A DNA stretch of 64,000 nucleotides from Streptomyces sp. SAJ15 (GTDB lineage Bacteria; Actinomycetota; Actinomycetes; Streptomycetales; Streptomycetaceae): NCBI RefSeq assembly GCF_007595705.1, contig NZ_NISY01000002.1, positions 248,001-312,000 of the forward strand. Direction: 5' to 3'. Below, one piece after another: positions 18,150-27,233 of this stretch (position 1 is its first letter; each line of letters starts with the position of its first letter). A program made the position numbers and the translations under genes. The notes beneath the pieces were generated by a model. That model did not search any database and had not been told where the DNA came from. It saw only the letters and a list, made by a program, of their open reading frames with translations.

Positions 18150-19682
18150 GTGAGTGTGAAGGAACCCACCGAAGGCGGCTCAGGCGGCGTCTTCCGGACG
18201 AAGTCGATCGAACAGTCCATCCGGGACACGGAGGAGCCGGAGCACGCGCTCAACCGCTCGCTGTCCGCCCTCGACCTCACCGTCTTCGGCGTCGGCGTCA
18301 TCATCGGCACCGGGATCTTCGTCCTCACCGGCGTCGCCGCCAAGGAACACGCCGGCCCCGCGACCTCGCTGTCCTTCGTCGCCGCCGGCATCGTCTGCGC
18401 CCTGGCCGCCCTCTGCTACGCGGAGTTCGCCTCGACGGTCCCGGTGGCCGGGTCCGCGTACACCTTCTCGTACGCCTCCATCGGCGAGCTGCCGGCCTGG
18501 ATCATCGGCTGGGACCTGGTGCTGGAGTTCGCGCTGGGGACCGCGGTGGTCGCCGTCGGCTGGTCGGGCTATGTGCGCTCGCTCCTCGACAACGCCGGCT
18601 GGCATCTCCCCAACGTCCTGTCCGGGCCCGACGCCCCGGGCCCCTTCGGCTTCGACCTGCTCGCCTTCCTGCTGGTGCTGCTGCTCACCGGGATCCTGAT
18701 CCTGGGCATGAAGCTGTCCGCCCGGCTCACCGCGGTCGTCGTCGCGATCAAGGTGACCGTGGTGCTGATCGTCATCATCGCCGGCGCCTTCTTCATCAAG
18801 GCGGCCAACTGGCGGCCGTTCATCCCCGAGTCCGAGACCAGGGAGGGCGGCTCGGGCCTCGACGCGCCGCTGGTGCAGCTGATGTTCGGTTACGAACCCA
18901 CCAGCTTCGGCGTCCCGGGCATCTTCACCGCCGCCGCCGTGGTGTTCTTCGCCTTCATCGGCTTCGACGTGGTCGCCACCGCGGCCGAGGAGACCCGCAA
19001 CCCGCAGCGGGACATGCCCATCGGCATCCTGGGCTCGCTGCTGATCTGCACCACGCTGTACGTCGCCGTGACGGTCGTCGTCACCGGCATGCAGCACTAC
19101 ACCAGGCTCACCATCGACGCGCCGCTGGCGGACGCCTTCAAGTCCACCGGGCACCCCTGGTACGCCGGCCTGATCAGCTTCGGCGCCGCCGTCGGCCTGA
19201 TCACCGTCTGCATGATCCTGCTGCTGGGGCAGACCCGGGTCTTCTTCGCCATGAGCCGCGACGGGCTGCTGCCGCGCTTCTTCTCCAAGGTGCACCCGCG
19301 CTACGCCACCCCGTACCGCTCGACCATCCTGCTCGGCTGCGTCATCGCCGTCGTCGCCGGCTTCACCAGCATCTCCGAGCTGGCGGAGCTGGTGAACATC
19401 GGCACCCTCTTCGCCTTCGTCGTGGTCGCGATCGGCGTCATCGTGCTCCGCCGAACCCGCCCCGACCTGGACCGCGCCTTCCGCACCCCCTGGGTGCCGG
19501 TGCTGCCCATCGCCTCGGTCGCCGCCTCGCTGTGGCTGATGCTCAATCTGCCGGGGGAGACCTGGGCCCGGTTCGCGGTGTGGATGCTGGTCGGCTTCAT
19601 CGTCTACTTCGCCTACGGGCGCGGCCACAGCCGGATGGTGGGGGCGGCGGACCGGGTGGACGACCTGCCGAAGGCGGGCTAG
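18150..19682 (+). CDS. APC-family amino-acid permease
   Basis: 510 residues from GTG 18150 (GGAGG, 6-nt spacer). A cytosolic N terminus with KSIEQSIRDTEEPEHALNRSL is followed by about 12 helices. The first helix holds GVGVIIGTGIFVLTG, the substrate-site GTGIF motif of APC transporters. FFAFIGFDVVATAAEETRNPQRDMPIGI is typical of the cationic-amino-acid transporter subgroup. Imports amino acids, probably by proton coupling; the exact substrate cannot be told. Confidence 0.87.
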   Translation: MSVKEPTEGGSGGVFRTKSIEQSIRDTEEPEHALNRSLSALDLTVFGVGVIIGTGIFVLTGVAAKEHAGPATSLSFVAAGIVCALAALCYAEFASTVPVAGSAYTFSYASIGELPAWIIGWDLVLEFALGTAVVAVGWSGYVRSLLDNAGWHLPNVLSGPDAPGPFGFDLLAFLLVLLLTGILILGMKLSARLTAVVVAIKVTVVLIVIIAGAFFIKAANWRPFIPESETREGGSGLDAPLVQLMFGYEPTSFGVPGIFTAAAVVFFAFIGFDVVATAAEETRNPQRDMPIGILGSLLICTTLYVAVTVVVTGMQHYTRLTIDAPLADAFKSTGHPWYAGLISFGAAVGLITVCMILLLGQTRVFFAMSRDGLLPRFFSKVHPRYATPYRSTILLGCVIAVVAGFTSISELAELVNIGTLFAFVVVAIGVIVLRRTRPDLDRAFRTPWVPVLPIASVAASLWLMLNLPGETWARFAVWMLVGFIVYFAYGRGHSRMVGAADRVDDLPKAG

Positions 19683-19714
19683 GAGGGCCGGCGGACCGGG
19701 CGCATGAGGGCGGG

Positions 19715-20134
19715 TCAGGAGCCGTCGGCCGCCGGCCGGACCGTGCGCGGCCCGGCGACGTCCGCGCCCAGGGCCGCCACCCGCTCCCGAAGTTCGCGGT
19801 CGGCGGTCACCACCAGGCAGTCCCGCCCCGGCTCCCGGGCCGCCACCAGCTCCACCATGCGGTCGTCGCCGCTGCCGGGGGCCGCGACGACCCGCACCTC
19901 CGGCACGGGCTCGACGTCGCGCGCCGCCCCCTCGACGACCAGCACGATCTCCAAGGGCCCCCGCTGCGCCCACGGCGGCAGTCCGGGCCGCTGCCGCAGC
20001 CCCAGCGCCGCGTACTCCGCCAGCCGGTCGCGCAGCCGCTCGGCGGCGGCCCGCCGGTCTCGCCACCAGCCGTCGGGCACCGAACCGACGACATTGGCCG
20101 CGTCGACGATGACCAGGGGGAACTGAGCCGTCAC
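19715..20134 (-). CDS. PIN/NYN-like domain protein
   Basis: About 139 residues if started at GTG 20134; no clear SD, and the gene is only 48 bp from its divergent neighbour, so a short or leaderless transcript is possible. IVDAANVVGS at the N terminus, GDDRMVELVAA in the middle and VVTADRELRERVAALGADV at the end supply the acidic residues of a PIN-like metal-dependent nuclease fold. Homologs are often labelled NTP pyrophosphohydrolase, which the sequence does not support. RNA cleavage is inference. Confidence 0.7.
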   Translation of the reverse strand: MTAQFPLVIVDAANVVGSVPDGWWRDRRAAAERLRDRLAEYAALGLRQRPGLPPWAQRGPLEIVLVVEGAARDVEPVPEVRVVAAPGSGDDRMVELVAAREPGRDCLVVTADRELRERVAALGADVAGPRTVRPAADGS

Positions 20135-20182
20135 GGGAAATATTATGGTCAGTATTCGAGCGGGAAAGGTTGGCGGCGAGCC

Positions 20183-21220
20183 ATGGCGTTGCGGTTGCTC
20201 CGCGGCAAGGACGGTCGGCTCACGGCCTACGCGCCGGTCGCGGGCGGTATTGCCCGCTGGACCGAGACTGAGCCCGGCGGGCCCGACTGGGACGGCCCGC
20301 AGGTCTTCGAGGCGCCGGGGCTGTCGGACATCTGTGTGGCCCAGGGCCGGGACGGCTATGTCCACCTGGTGGGGCTGCGCCGCAGACCGGTCGGTGACGA
20401 GCGCACCGATCTGGAGGTCGTGCACGCCACCCAGTACCAGACGGGTCGGCCGATGACGGCCTGGCACTCCCTGTCCACCCCGTACCCGAAGGACTGGCGC
20501 AAGGCGCTGCGGATCGGCCCGCCGTCCGCCGCCGTCGACGCGAACGGTGCGCTGTACGTCTTCATACGCAACGCCGGGCACGGCGTGTGCGCCCGACGAC
20601 AGGACGCCAAGGGCAACTGGGGCCCCTGGGAGGACCTCAAGGGCCGGGACGTGCGGGACGGGCTGTGCGCCACCGCCACCGGCGACGGGCGGGTGGAGCT
20701 CCTGGCGACGACCGGCGAGGGCGCGCTGCGCTGGTACCAGCCCGAGCCCGGCGCCCGGCTGCGGCGCGGCGACGACGTGCCCGCGCGGCCCCGCCCCGAC
20801 TCGGTGTCGGCCGTCGAGAGCAGCCGGGACACGGTGACCCACTACTGGCGCGACGCGATGACCGGCGCGGTGCTCGCGTACCGCCCCGACGGTGACGACG
20901 CCGTCTCGCTCGGCGGCGAGGCCGGCACCGGGCCGGTCGCGGTGGCCCGCGCGGAGATCGCCGGGCACGACTGCACCGTCCTGGCGCACCGGGAGGCCAA
21001 GAGCGGCCGGCTGGCCGTGGCCGCGCACCCCACCGAGCACGAGTCCGCCGGCGTGTGGTGGACCCCCACCGGAGACCCCGGCACCGGCGCCCCCGCCCTG
21101 GCGGTCGACGGCGTCGGTCGGCTCGTCGTGGCCACCCTCAGCGCCGACGGCGCGCTGCACGTCGCCCGCCAGAAGCGTTCCGAACCGGGGCTGGCGCTGG
21201 GCGGCTGGCGACGGGCCTGA
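20183..21220 (+). CDS. Conserved hypothetical protein, predicted beta-propeller
   Basis: 345 residues from ATG 20183 (weak GGCGAG SD). No signal peptide or membrane helix. Repeating blocks of about 45-50 residues with Trp near strand ends (WTETEPGGPDWDGPQVF, WGPWEDLKG, VWWTPTGDPG) and short hydrophobic strands suggest a lectin-like (PLL/tachylectin) propeller. I do not recognise a named family. It converges on hemE across a shared terminator. Confidence 0.7.
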   Translation: MALRLLRGKDGRLTAYAPVAGGIARWTETEPGGPDWDGPQVFEAPGLSDICVAQGRDGYVHLVGLRRRPVGDERTDLEVVHATQYQTGRPMTAWHSLSTPYPKDWRKALRIGPPSAAVDANGALYVFIRNAGHGVCARRQDAKGNWGPWEDLKGRDVRDGLCATATGDGRVELLATTGEGALRWYQPEPGARLRRGDDVPARPRPDSVSAVESSRDTVTHYWRDAMTGAVLAYRPDGDDAVSLGGEAGTGPVAVARAEIAGHDCTVLAHREAKSGRLAVAAHPTEHESAGVWWTPTGDPGTGAPALAVDGVGRLVVATLSADGALHVARQKRSEPGLALGGWRRA

Positions 21221-21272
21221 GCCGACCCCGCCGGCAGGCCGGGCGGCGCGTGCGCCGGGCTCGGTGTCAGAA

Positions 21273-21306
21273 CGGTGGTGGCGCGCCCGCTGGCGCGCCA
21301 CCACCG
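21273..21306. terminator. Bidirectional terminator between propeller gene and hemE
   Basis: 15-bp perfect stem around GGTGGTGGCGCGCC with loop CGCT, lying between two convergent genes. Confidence 0.8.
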
Positions 21307-21352
21307 GCGGCGTTCGGGGTTCGCCGGCGGCCTGGACTTCGCCGGCCGCCGA

Positions 21353-22444
21353 CTACTGGCGCGCGGTGCGCGCGTGGACGTGCTCCACCAGTCGGGTGAG
21401 GGCGTCCGGGTCGGTGCTCGGCAGGACGCCGTGGCCCAGGTTGAAGACATGGCCCTCCAGCCCGGCGGCGGCCGCCAGCACCTCGTCCGCCTTGGCCTCG
21501 ACGGCCTCGCGGGGCGCGAAGAGGACGGCGGGGTCGAGGTTGCCCTGGAGCGCCTTGCCGGGGCCGACGCGACGGGCGGCCTCGTCCAGCGGGACGCGCC
21601 AGTCGACGCCGACGACGTCCGCGCCGGCCTCGCCGAGCAGGCCGAGGAGCTCGCCGGTGCCGACGCCGAAGTGGATGCGGGGCACGCCGTAGCCGGCCAC
21701 CGCGTCGAAGACCTTGGCGGAGGCGGGCAGCACACTGCGCCGGTAGTCGGCGGGGGCCAGCGCGCCCACCCAGGAGTCGAAGAGCTGGACGGCGGAGGCG
21801 CCGGCCTCGATCTGCACCTTCAGGAAGGCGGCGGTGATCTCCGAGAGGCGGTCCAGCAGGTCGGCCCACAGCTGCGGGTCGCCGTACATCAGGGCCTTGG
21901 TCCGCTCGTGGTTGCGGGACGGCCCGCCCTCCACGAGGTAGCTGGCGAGGGTGAACGGGGCGCCCGCGAAGCCGATCAGCGGGGTGGTGCCGAGCTCGCC
22001 GACGAGCATGCCGATCGCCTCGGTGACGTACTTCACATCGTCCGGGTCGAGCGCCCGCAGCCGCTCCAGGTCCGCGCGGGAGCGGATCGGCTGCTCGACG
22101 ACCGGGCCGACCCCGGGCTTGATGTCGAGATCGATGCCGATGGCCTTGAGCGGCACCACGATGTCGCTGAAGTAGATCGCGGCGTCCACTCCGTGGCGGC
22201 GCACCGGCTGCAGGGTGATCTCGGTGACCAGGTCGGGCCGCATGCAGGAGTCGAGCATGGCCACGCCCTCGCGGACGCGGCGGTACTCCGGCAGCGAGCG
22301 CCCTGCCTGGCGCATGAACCACACCGGCGTGTGCGGCACCGGCTCCCGCCGGCAGGCGCGCAGAAACGCCGAGTCGTACGCCGCGCTGCGGCCGGTCTGC
22401 TGCCCGGCGCCGGGCCCGTCGGGGACGCTGTCGGAGACGCTCAT
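21353..22444 (-). CDS. hemE: Uroporphyrinogen decarboxylase
   Basis: 363 residues from ATG 22444 (G-rich but weak SD). Converts uroporphyrinogen III to coproporphyrinogen III in the cytosol. Motifs: [16 protein letters not shown] (substrate-binding Arg), [43 protein letters not shown] and [15 protein letters not shown]. Together with the oxidase at 36239 and hemQ at 37774 it points to the coproporphyrin-dependent heme route. Divergent from the DUF3000 gene. Confidence 0.93.
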   Translation of the reverse strand: MSVSDSVPDGPGAGQQTGRSAAYDSAFLRACRREPVPHTPVWFMRQAGRSLPEYRRVREGVAMLDSCMRPDLVTEITLQPVRRHGVDAAIYFSDIVVPLKAIGIDLDIKPGVGPVVEQPIRSRADLERLRALDPDDVKYVTEAIGMLVGELGTTPLIGFAGAPFTLASYLVEGGPSRNHERTKALMYGDPQLWADLLDRLSEITAAFLKVQIEAGASAVQLFDSWVGALAPADYRRSVLPASAKVFDAVAGYGVPRIHFGVGTGELLGLLGEAGADVVGVDWRVPLDEAARRVGPGKALQGNLDPAVLFAPREAVEAKADEVLAAAAGLEGHVFNLGHGVLPSTDPDALTRLVEHVHARTARQ

Positions 22445-22534
22445 GCCCCAAATCTTCGCACGGGCCGAACGAGTGACCCGACAACCCGGGTGTCCCTCCC
22501 CGGATGCGGCCCTGTCAACGCCTACTCTTCCGGC

Positions 22535-23263
22535 ATGGCAGCGGCTCAGGGACACCTCGCGGACGGTGCGGACGGCACGGATGGTCAGGGCGGCGCTCCC
22601 ATCGCCTTCCGGCACGCGGTCGCCGGGTTGCGCGGTGTACGGCCCCGGCCGGAGGTGGAGCTGGAACCGACCGCGCCGCCGCGCCGCCTGGCGCCGTACG
22701 CGTACGCGCTGGAGGCGGTGGTGGCCGTGGACGCGTCGGGGCAGGCCGCCCAGGGCGGACCCTCCGGCACGCCCGGTGCCCCCGGCGGGCCCGCCGGGCA
22801 CGGCGGCCTCGGCGAGGAGCCGGACGAGCTGGCGGAGGGGCGGCTGATCCTGCTCCACGACCCGGCCGGGCACGACGCCTGGCGCGGCACGTTCCGGCTG
22901 GTCACCCTCGTCCACGCCGACCTCGAAGCGGAGATGGCGGCGGACCCGCTGCTGCCGGAGGTGTGCTGGTCCTGGCTGACCGGCGCGCTCCAGGCGCGCG
23001 GGGTCTCCTACGGCGAGCCGAGCGGCACCGTCACCCTCGCCAGCTCGCACCACTTCGGGGGGCTGGCCGACCGCGAGCCGTCCACCCGCATCGAGATCCG
23101 GGCCTCGTGGACCCCCTCCGACGAGGCGGGCCCCCCGGACACCGCCAGCCATCTGGCCGCCTGGTGCGACCTGCTCTGCCAGATCGCCGGCCTGCCCCCG
23201 GCCGGCGCCGCCGACTCCGGCGTCGTCTCCCTCCCACAGCGCCGCGGCCCCCAACCCCGCTGA
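22535..23263 (+). CDS. DUF3000 family protein
   Basis: 242 residues from ATG 22535, with no visible SD, so possibly leaderless. An actinobacterial family of unknown function. [21 protein letters not shown] opens the conserved domain, and [47 protein letters not shown] is its core (shown here as landmarks for residues about 110-155). A Gly/Pro-rich insertion lies at about residues 70-100. It is regularly found beside hemE. Confidence 0.8.
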   Translation: MAAAQGHLADGADGTDGQGGAPIAFRHAVAGLRGVRPRPEVELEPTAPPRRLAPYAYALEAVVAVDASGQAAQGGPSGTPGAPGGPAGHGGLGEEPDELAEGRLILLHDPAGHDAWRGTFRLVTLVHADLEAEMAADPLLPEVCWSWLTGALQARGVSYGEPSGTVTLASSHHFGGLADREPSTRIEIRASWTPSDEAGPPDTASHLAAWCDLLCQIAGLPPAGAADSGVVSLPQRRGPQPR

Positions 23264-23308
23264 CCCCCGAGCGCGTACGGCCGCGGGGCGGCTGCGCGCC
23301 TATGGGCG

Positions 23309-23694
23309 GCGGCATGCGGCTCTGTCGGGTGCGGGTTTCGTCTCGCGCCTGCGGCGCACAGAGGGCGGCGGCGGGTTGGGGAGGGGCTGCCTGATCGCCG
23401 TCGCCGTCCGCGGCCGGTGGGGGCTGTGTGGGGTGACTTCTCTGGGTGGGGCGGCATGCGGCTCTGTCGGGTGCGGCTCTCGTCTCGCGCCTGCGGCGCA
23501 AAGAGGGCGGCAGCGGGTTGGGGAGGGGCTGCCTGATCACCGTCGCCGTCCGCGGCCGGTGGGGGCTGTGTGGGGTGACTTCTCTGGCTGGGGCGGCATG
23601 CGGCTCTGTCGGGTGCGGCTCTCGTCTCGCGCCTGCGGTGCAAAGAGGGCGGCAGCGGGTTGGGGAGGGGCTGCCTGATCGCCGTCGCCGTCCG
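23309..23694. repeat. 142-bp tandem direct repeat, two full copies and one partial
   Basis: Copies begin at 23309, 23451 and 23593 with GCGGCATGCGGCTCTGTCGG; only a few bases differ. The third stops being similar near 23694. Each holds a small palindrome (TCTCGCGCC-tgc-GGCGCAAAGA) reminiscent of REP-type elements. Confidence 0.9.
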
Positions 23695-23775
23695 GCGGGC
23701 CGTGGGTCCGATGCCCCGGTGGCCCGCCATATCGATCTGTCGACATGGTCGAGCCAGACCATGTGCCTCGCAGAA

Positions 23776-23896
23776 TCCGTTGACCCCGCACTTGCTCGAC
23801 ATCAACCAATCCCACGAAGGGGTATGCCTCCCAGGGTCCCTTGACTCAATACTTGCTTTGCATCAAGCGATTTCGCGAAGGCATTCCTCCGGGTGG
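23776..23896. repeat. 61-bp imperfect tandem repeat, lower GC
   Basis: Copies at 23776 and 23837 share about 70% of positions, including TTGAC, ACTTGCT, CATCAA and CGAAGG. Notably richer in A/T than the surroundings. Function unknown. Confidence 0.65.
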
Positions 23897-24018
23897 GGCC
23901 GGGGTGGAGCTCCCGCGGTGGGTCCGCAGACCGCGGGGCAGACGGAGGGGCGCCGCTCCGGCGCGGTAGTCACGGTCCGTCCCACTCGGCGGCAGTCGGC
24001 AGAGGCGCCCAGGCAAGG

Positions 24019-24094
24019 CCCTCCCTCCTCCGCTGCCGCTTTCTGTGCGCCGAAGGCGCGAGACGAGAGCCGCACCCGGCAGAGCCGTATGCCG
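24019..24094 (-). repeat. Inverted, diverged copy of the 142-bp repeat core
   Basis: The reverse complement starts CGGCATACGGCTCTGCCGGG and continues with GTGCGGCTCTCGTCTCGCGC, matching the direct repeats 400-700 bp away at most positions. Confidence 0.8.
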
Positions 24095-24719
24095 TCCCGC
24101 GGCGCGTTCCCGCCCCGCAGCGCGTTGCCGTCCGGCGCCAGCGGGTGGCATGTCATTCGCGCCGCCGGGCAGCCAGGCGACCGGGCCGCCAGACGGCCCG
24201 TGGGCGGCCCGGCGCAGCCGCGGGGCCCGGCGGGCGGCCATGCGAGCTGTACGCCTGCCCAGCGGCCGCACAGGGCGCGGGTGGGCCCCGGGTGGGGCTG
24301 TCGTGACGGGCGGGGCGGCCGGGTCCGGGCCGGAGGGCGGCGTCGGTGTGGCACCGGGTCATGAGGGTCACTCGCCTGGGGGCGCTCACGCGAGGCGCCG
24401 GTCGCCGGGGTCGCTCGCATGGGCGACACCGCCCACGGGTCGGGTTCGCCCGGTTGACCCAACGCGGTCACCCCGCTGGGCGACCCGAGGCTCACGGGGC
24501 TGACCGGGGGGTCGGGCGGGGTGGCGGACGGGGCGCGGACTGACCTCACCGAATCACCGCAAGCGGCGCCCTCGTGATCGATTCACTGATCGATCGGACG
24601 TCTCAATTGTCCGAATTGTTACTCACTCGATCGTGATCATTCCCTAAAGCCCGGCCATGTGGGTGCCGAAGCACCAGATGACCGTCCCCACCCACTCCCC
24701 ACCTCCCCAAGGAGGCCCG

Positions 24720-25382
24720 GTGTCTGTTCTCCTTGAGCAACCTTCCAGCCTGGTCGCCTACCGCCCGAACAAGCCGACGGCCATGGTCGTCGTCGCCGAC
24801 CCCCGCGTCCGCTCCACCGTCACCCGCCATCTGTGGGCCCTCGGCGTACGGGACGTCATCGAGGCGTCGTCGATCGCGGAGGCCCGCCCCCGTATCGGCA
24901 ACCCCCGGGACATCTGCGTCGCCGACGTCCACCTCCCCGACGGCTCCGGCCTCACCCTGCTCTCCGAAGCCCGCGCCGCGGGCTGGCCCAACGGCCTCGC
25001 ACTCTCCGCCGCCGACGACATCGGCGCCGTGCGCAACGCCCTGGCCGGCGGCGTCAAGGGCTACGTCGTCACCGGCACCCGCACCAACCTGGGCATTCCC
25101 GGTCGCCCCGGAGCTGCCCCGATCGGCGCGGCCGCCGCCCGGCTGCACCGTCGCCCGCCGGGCGCGCCCGGCCACCCCGGCGGCTATCGCGAGCTGTCCG
25201 GTCGCGAGGTCGAGGTGCTGAGGCTGGTTGCGGAGGGCCAGTCCAACAAGGCCATCGGCGTGTCGATGGGTCTTTCCGCGCTCACCGTCAAGAGTCATCT
25301 CGCCCGCATCGCGCGCAAGCTGGGCACCGGAGACCGAGCCGGCATGGTCGCCGTCGCGCTGCGCACCGGCATCATCCACTAG
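24720..25382 (+). CDS. Orphan LuxR-type response regulator
   Basis: 220 residues; GTG 24720 follows AAGGAGG by 4 nt. The N-terminal receiver domain keeps the phospho-acceptor Asp (CVADVHLPDGSG), a Ser (LALSAADD) and the Lys (GGVKGYV), but the acidic pair at strand 1 is reduced to one residue (VVVADP). A C-terminal LuxR helix-turn-helix follows (ELSGREVEVLRLVAEGQSNK, then MGLSALTVKSHLARIARKL). No kinase gene is adjacent. It may work with a distant kinase or without phosphorylation. Confidence 0.85.
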   Translation: MSVLLEQPSSLVAYRPNKPTAMVVVADPRVRSTVTRHLWALGVRDVIEASSIAEARPRIGNPRDICVADVHLPDGSGLTLLSEARAAGWPNGLALSAADDIGAVRNALAGGVKGYVVTGTRTNLGIPGRPGAAPIGAAAARLHRRPPGAPGHPGGYRELSGREVEVLRLVAEGQSNKAIGVSMGLSALTVKSHLARIARKLGTGDRAGMVAVALRTGIIH

Positions 25383-25556
25383 CGCGGCGCCCCACAGGCC
25401 CGGCGGCGGCGCCGGAGGCCGGCCCTGACGGGGCGGCAGAGTCCAGGGAGGCCGCCGACAGCCGCCAGGGACACCGAAAGTCACCGACAGACACCGCCGT
25501 ATCCTTCCCGATCCCCCCGTCCACCCCCATCCGTACCGCTTGTTTACACATATCCC

Positions 25557-25590
25557 GCGCCCGTCGACGGAACGTTCCGTCGACGGGCGC
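25557..25590. repeat. 34-bp perfect palindrome upstream of rnd
   Basis: GCGCCCGTCGACGGAAC followed directly by its reverse complement, with no spacer, 36 bp before the rnd start. In RNA it would fold into a hairpin that could terminate the response-regulator transcript. As DNA it could be an operator centred on GGAACGTTCC. Confidence 0.8.
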
Positions 25591-25625
25591 CCTGCGCCAC
25601 CCGCTCGCCCGGATACTCTTGACTG

Positions 25626-26912
25626 GTGACCGACGCCCAAGAGACCGCAGCAGACACGACACTGCGAACCCCGGAGGACGGCCCTCCGAACGGCCTCCCC
25701 CCGGCGCCGGTCCCCTTGTTGGAGCCTCGTGAGGGCATCCCCGAGGTGATCGCGGACCAGGAGTCGCTGGACGCCGTGGTCGCCGCCTTCGCCGCCGGAC
25801 ACGGCCCGGTGGCCGTGGACGCCGAGCGCGCCTCCGGCTACCGCTACGGACAGCGCGCCTACCTCGTCCAGCTGCGCCGCGCCGGCGCGGGCAGCGCCCT
25901 GATCGACCCGGTCGGCTGCCCCGACCTGAGCGCGCTGGACGACGCGATCGGCGACGCAGAGTGGGTGCTCCACGCCGCCACCCAGGACCTGCCCTGCCTG
26001 CGGGACATAGGCATGGTCCCGGCGCGGCTGTTCGACACCGAGCTCGCCGGCCGGCTGGCCGGGTTCGCCCGGGTCGGCCTCGGTGCCATGGTCGAGTCCG
26101 TCCTCGGCTACGCCCTGGAGAAGGGCCACTCCGCCGTCGACTGGTCCACCCGCCCGCTCCCCGAACCCTGGCTGCGCTACGCCGCCCTCGACGTCGAGCT
26201 CCTGGTCGACCTGCGCGACGCGCTGGAGGCGGAGCTGGAGCGGCAGGGCAAGCTGGAGTGGGCCCGGCAGGAGTTCGCGGCCATCGCCGCCGCCCCGCCG
26301 CCCCCGCCGCGCAAGGACCCCTGGCGTCGTACGTCGGGCATGCACAAGGTGCGCCGCCGCCGGCAGATGGCGGTCGTGCGCGAGCTGTGGACCGCCCGCG
26401 ACCTGGTCGCCCAGCGCCGGGACGTCTCTCCCGGCAAGGTGCTCAGCGACGCCGCGATCGTCGAGGCCGCGCTGGCGCTGCCGGCCGGCACCCGCTCCCT
26501 CGCGGCGCTGAACGGCTTCGGGCACCGCATGGGCCGCCGTCAGCTGGAGCAGTGGCAGGCCGCCATCGACCGGGCCCGCGCGCTGCCGGAGGCGGAGCTT
26601 CCGCAGCCGGGCCAGCCGGTGGCCGGGCCCCCGCCGCCGCGCGCCTGGGCCGACAAGGACCCGGCCGCGGCCGCCCGACTCTCGGCGGCCCGCGCGGCGG
26701 TCACCGCGCTCGCCGAGCGGCTCGGCCTGCCGCAGGAGAACCTGATCACGCCGGACACCGTGCGCCGGCTGTGCTGGGAGCCGCCGATCGAGGCCACCGC
26801 GGACTCCGTGGCGCGGGCGCTGGCCGCCCACGGCGCGCGCCCCTGGCAGATCGAACAGGTCACGCCCCTGCTCGTCACCGCGCTGACCACCGGCAGGGCC
26901 GCCAAGCCCTGA
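25626..26912 (+). CDS. rnd: Ribonuclease D-like 3'-5' exonuclease with HRDC domain
   Basis: 428 residues from GTG 25626. The DEDD exonuclease domain (about 40-215) shows Exo I VAVDAERASGYRYGQRAYLVQL (D-x-E), Exo II HAATQDL and Exo III YAALDVELLVDL (Y..xD). The HRDC domain follows at about 245-320. The C-terminal extension of about 100 residues is common in actinobacterial forms. The enzyme trims RNA 3' ends such as tRNA precursors; substrate is not shown by sequence. Confidence 0.87.
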   Translation: MTDAQETAADTTLRTPEDGPPNGLPPAPVPLLEPREGIPEVIADQESLDAVVAAFAAGHGPVAVDAERASGYRYGQRAYLVQLRRAGAGSALIDPVGCPDLSALDDAIGDAEWVLHAATQDLPCLRDIGMVPARLFDTELAGRLAGFARVGLGAMVESVLGYALEKGHSAVDWSTRPLPEPWLRYAALDVELLVDLRDALEAELERQGKLEWARQEFAAIAAAPPPPPRKDPWRRTSGMHKVRRRRQMAVVRELWTARDLVAQRRDVSPGKVLSDAAIVEAALALPAGTRSLAALNGFGHRMGRRQLEQWQAAIDRARALPEAELPQPGQPVAGPPPPRAWADKDPAAAARLSAARAAVTALAERLGLPQENLITPDTVRRLCWEPPIEATADSVARALAAHGARPWQIEQVTPLLVTALTTGRAAKP

Positions 26913-27233
26913 CCGTCGAGTGACGCGCGTGGACCCGGCACGGCTCCCGCTCGTACCCCCGCGCCACCACCGCCCCGGCGGGCCGGCTTCCCGGCCCCCG
27001 GGGCGGTTCGCGTGCGGCCCCGTCCCGCGGGGCGCGGGAGCGGTTCCACCGAGCGCGCACCCCGTGTCCCACCCCCGCCGCCGCCCGCGCCGTGTGACGT
27101 TCACCGCTACGGCGTAGGGGACTGGGCAGCCTGGTTACCCACAAGTAGCATGACGGTAAGCAGCGAAGCAGCGCGCCGCAGGCGTGTGGCGTGCCCGCAG
27201 CAGTGCCATCCCCGCACCTGGAGGAGAGCCAAC
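26913..27233 (+). other. Intergenic region rnd-fadA
   Basis: 321 bp. After the terminator, the region has TTACC-N15-GGTAA at 27135-27159, an inverted repeat that overlaps a TAGCAT -10-like box and could be an operator of the fadAB promoter. Confidence 0.4.
26970..27006 (+). terminator. Terminator after rnd
   Basis: About 16 paired bases with one bulge and loop CTTC, roughly 60 bp past the stop. Confidence 0.65.

Larger units (their letters stand above)
23264..24719. other. Long repeat-rich intergenic region
   Basis: 1456 bp with no convincing gene; open frames on both strands lack SDs and are made of repeat sequence. It contains the 142-bp tandem repeat (23309-23694), an 8-bp inverted repeat around 23743-23764, the 61-bp imperfect repeat (23776-23896), an inverted partial copy of the first repeat (24019-24094), and a more AT-rich promoter-like stretch (24570-24660) before the response regulator. 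Confidence 0.75.

Noticed and set aside
18137..21220. 1027-codon plus-strand frame joining the permease region to the propeller gene
   Set aside because: The first two thirds are the wrong frame of the permease and antisense of the PIN-like gene; only the part from 20183 is real.
23309..23694. CRISPR array
   Set aside because: Units are 142 bp, contiguous and nearly identical, with no unique spacers and no cas genes.
23893..24306. Genes in the 23.9-24.5 kb interval
   Set aside because: All open frames are Arg/Pro/Gly-rich, mostly repeat-derived, without SD or recognisable domain on either strand.
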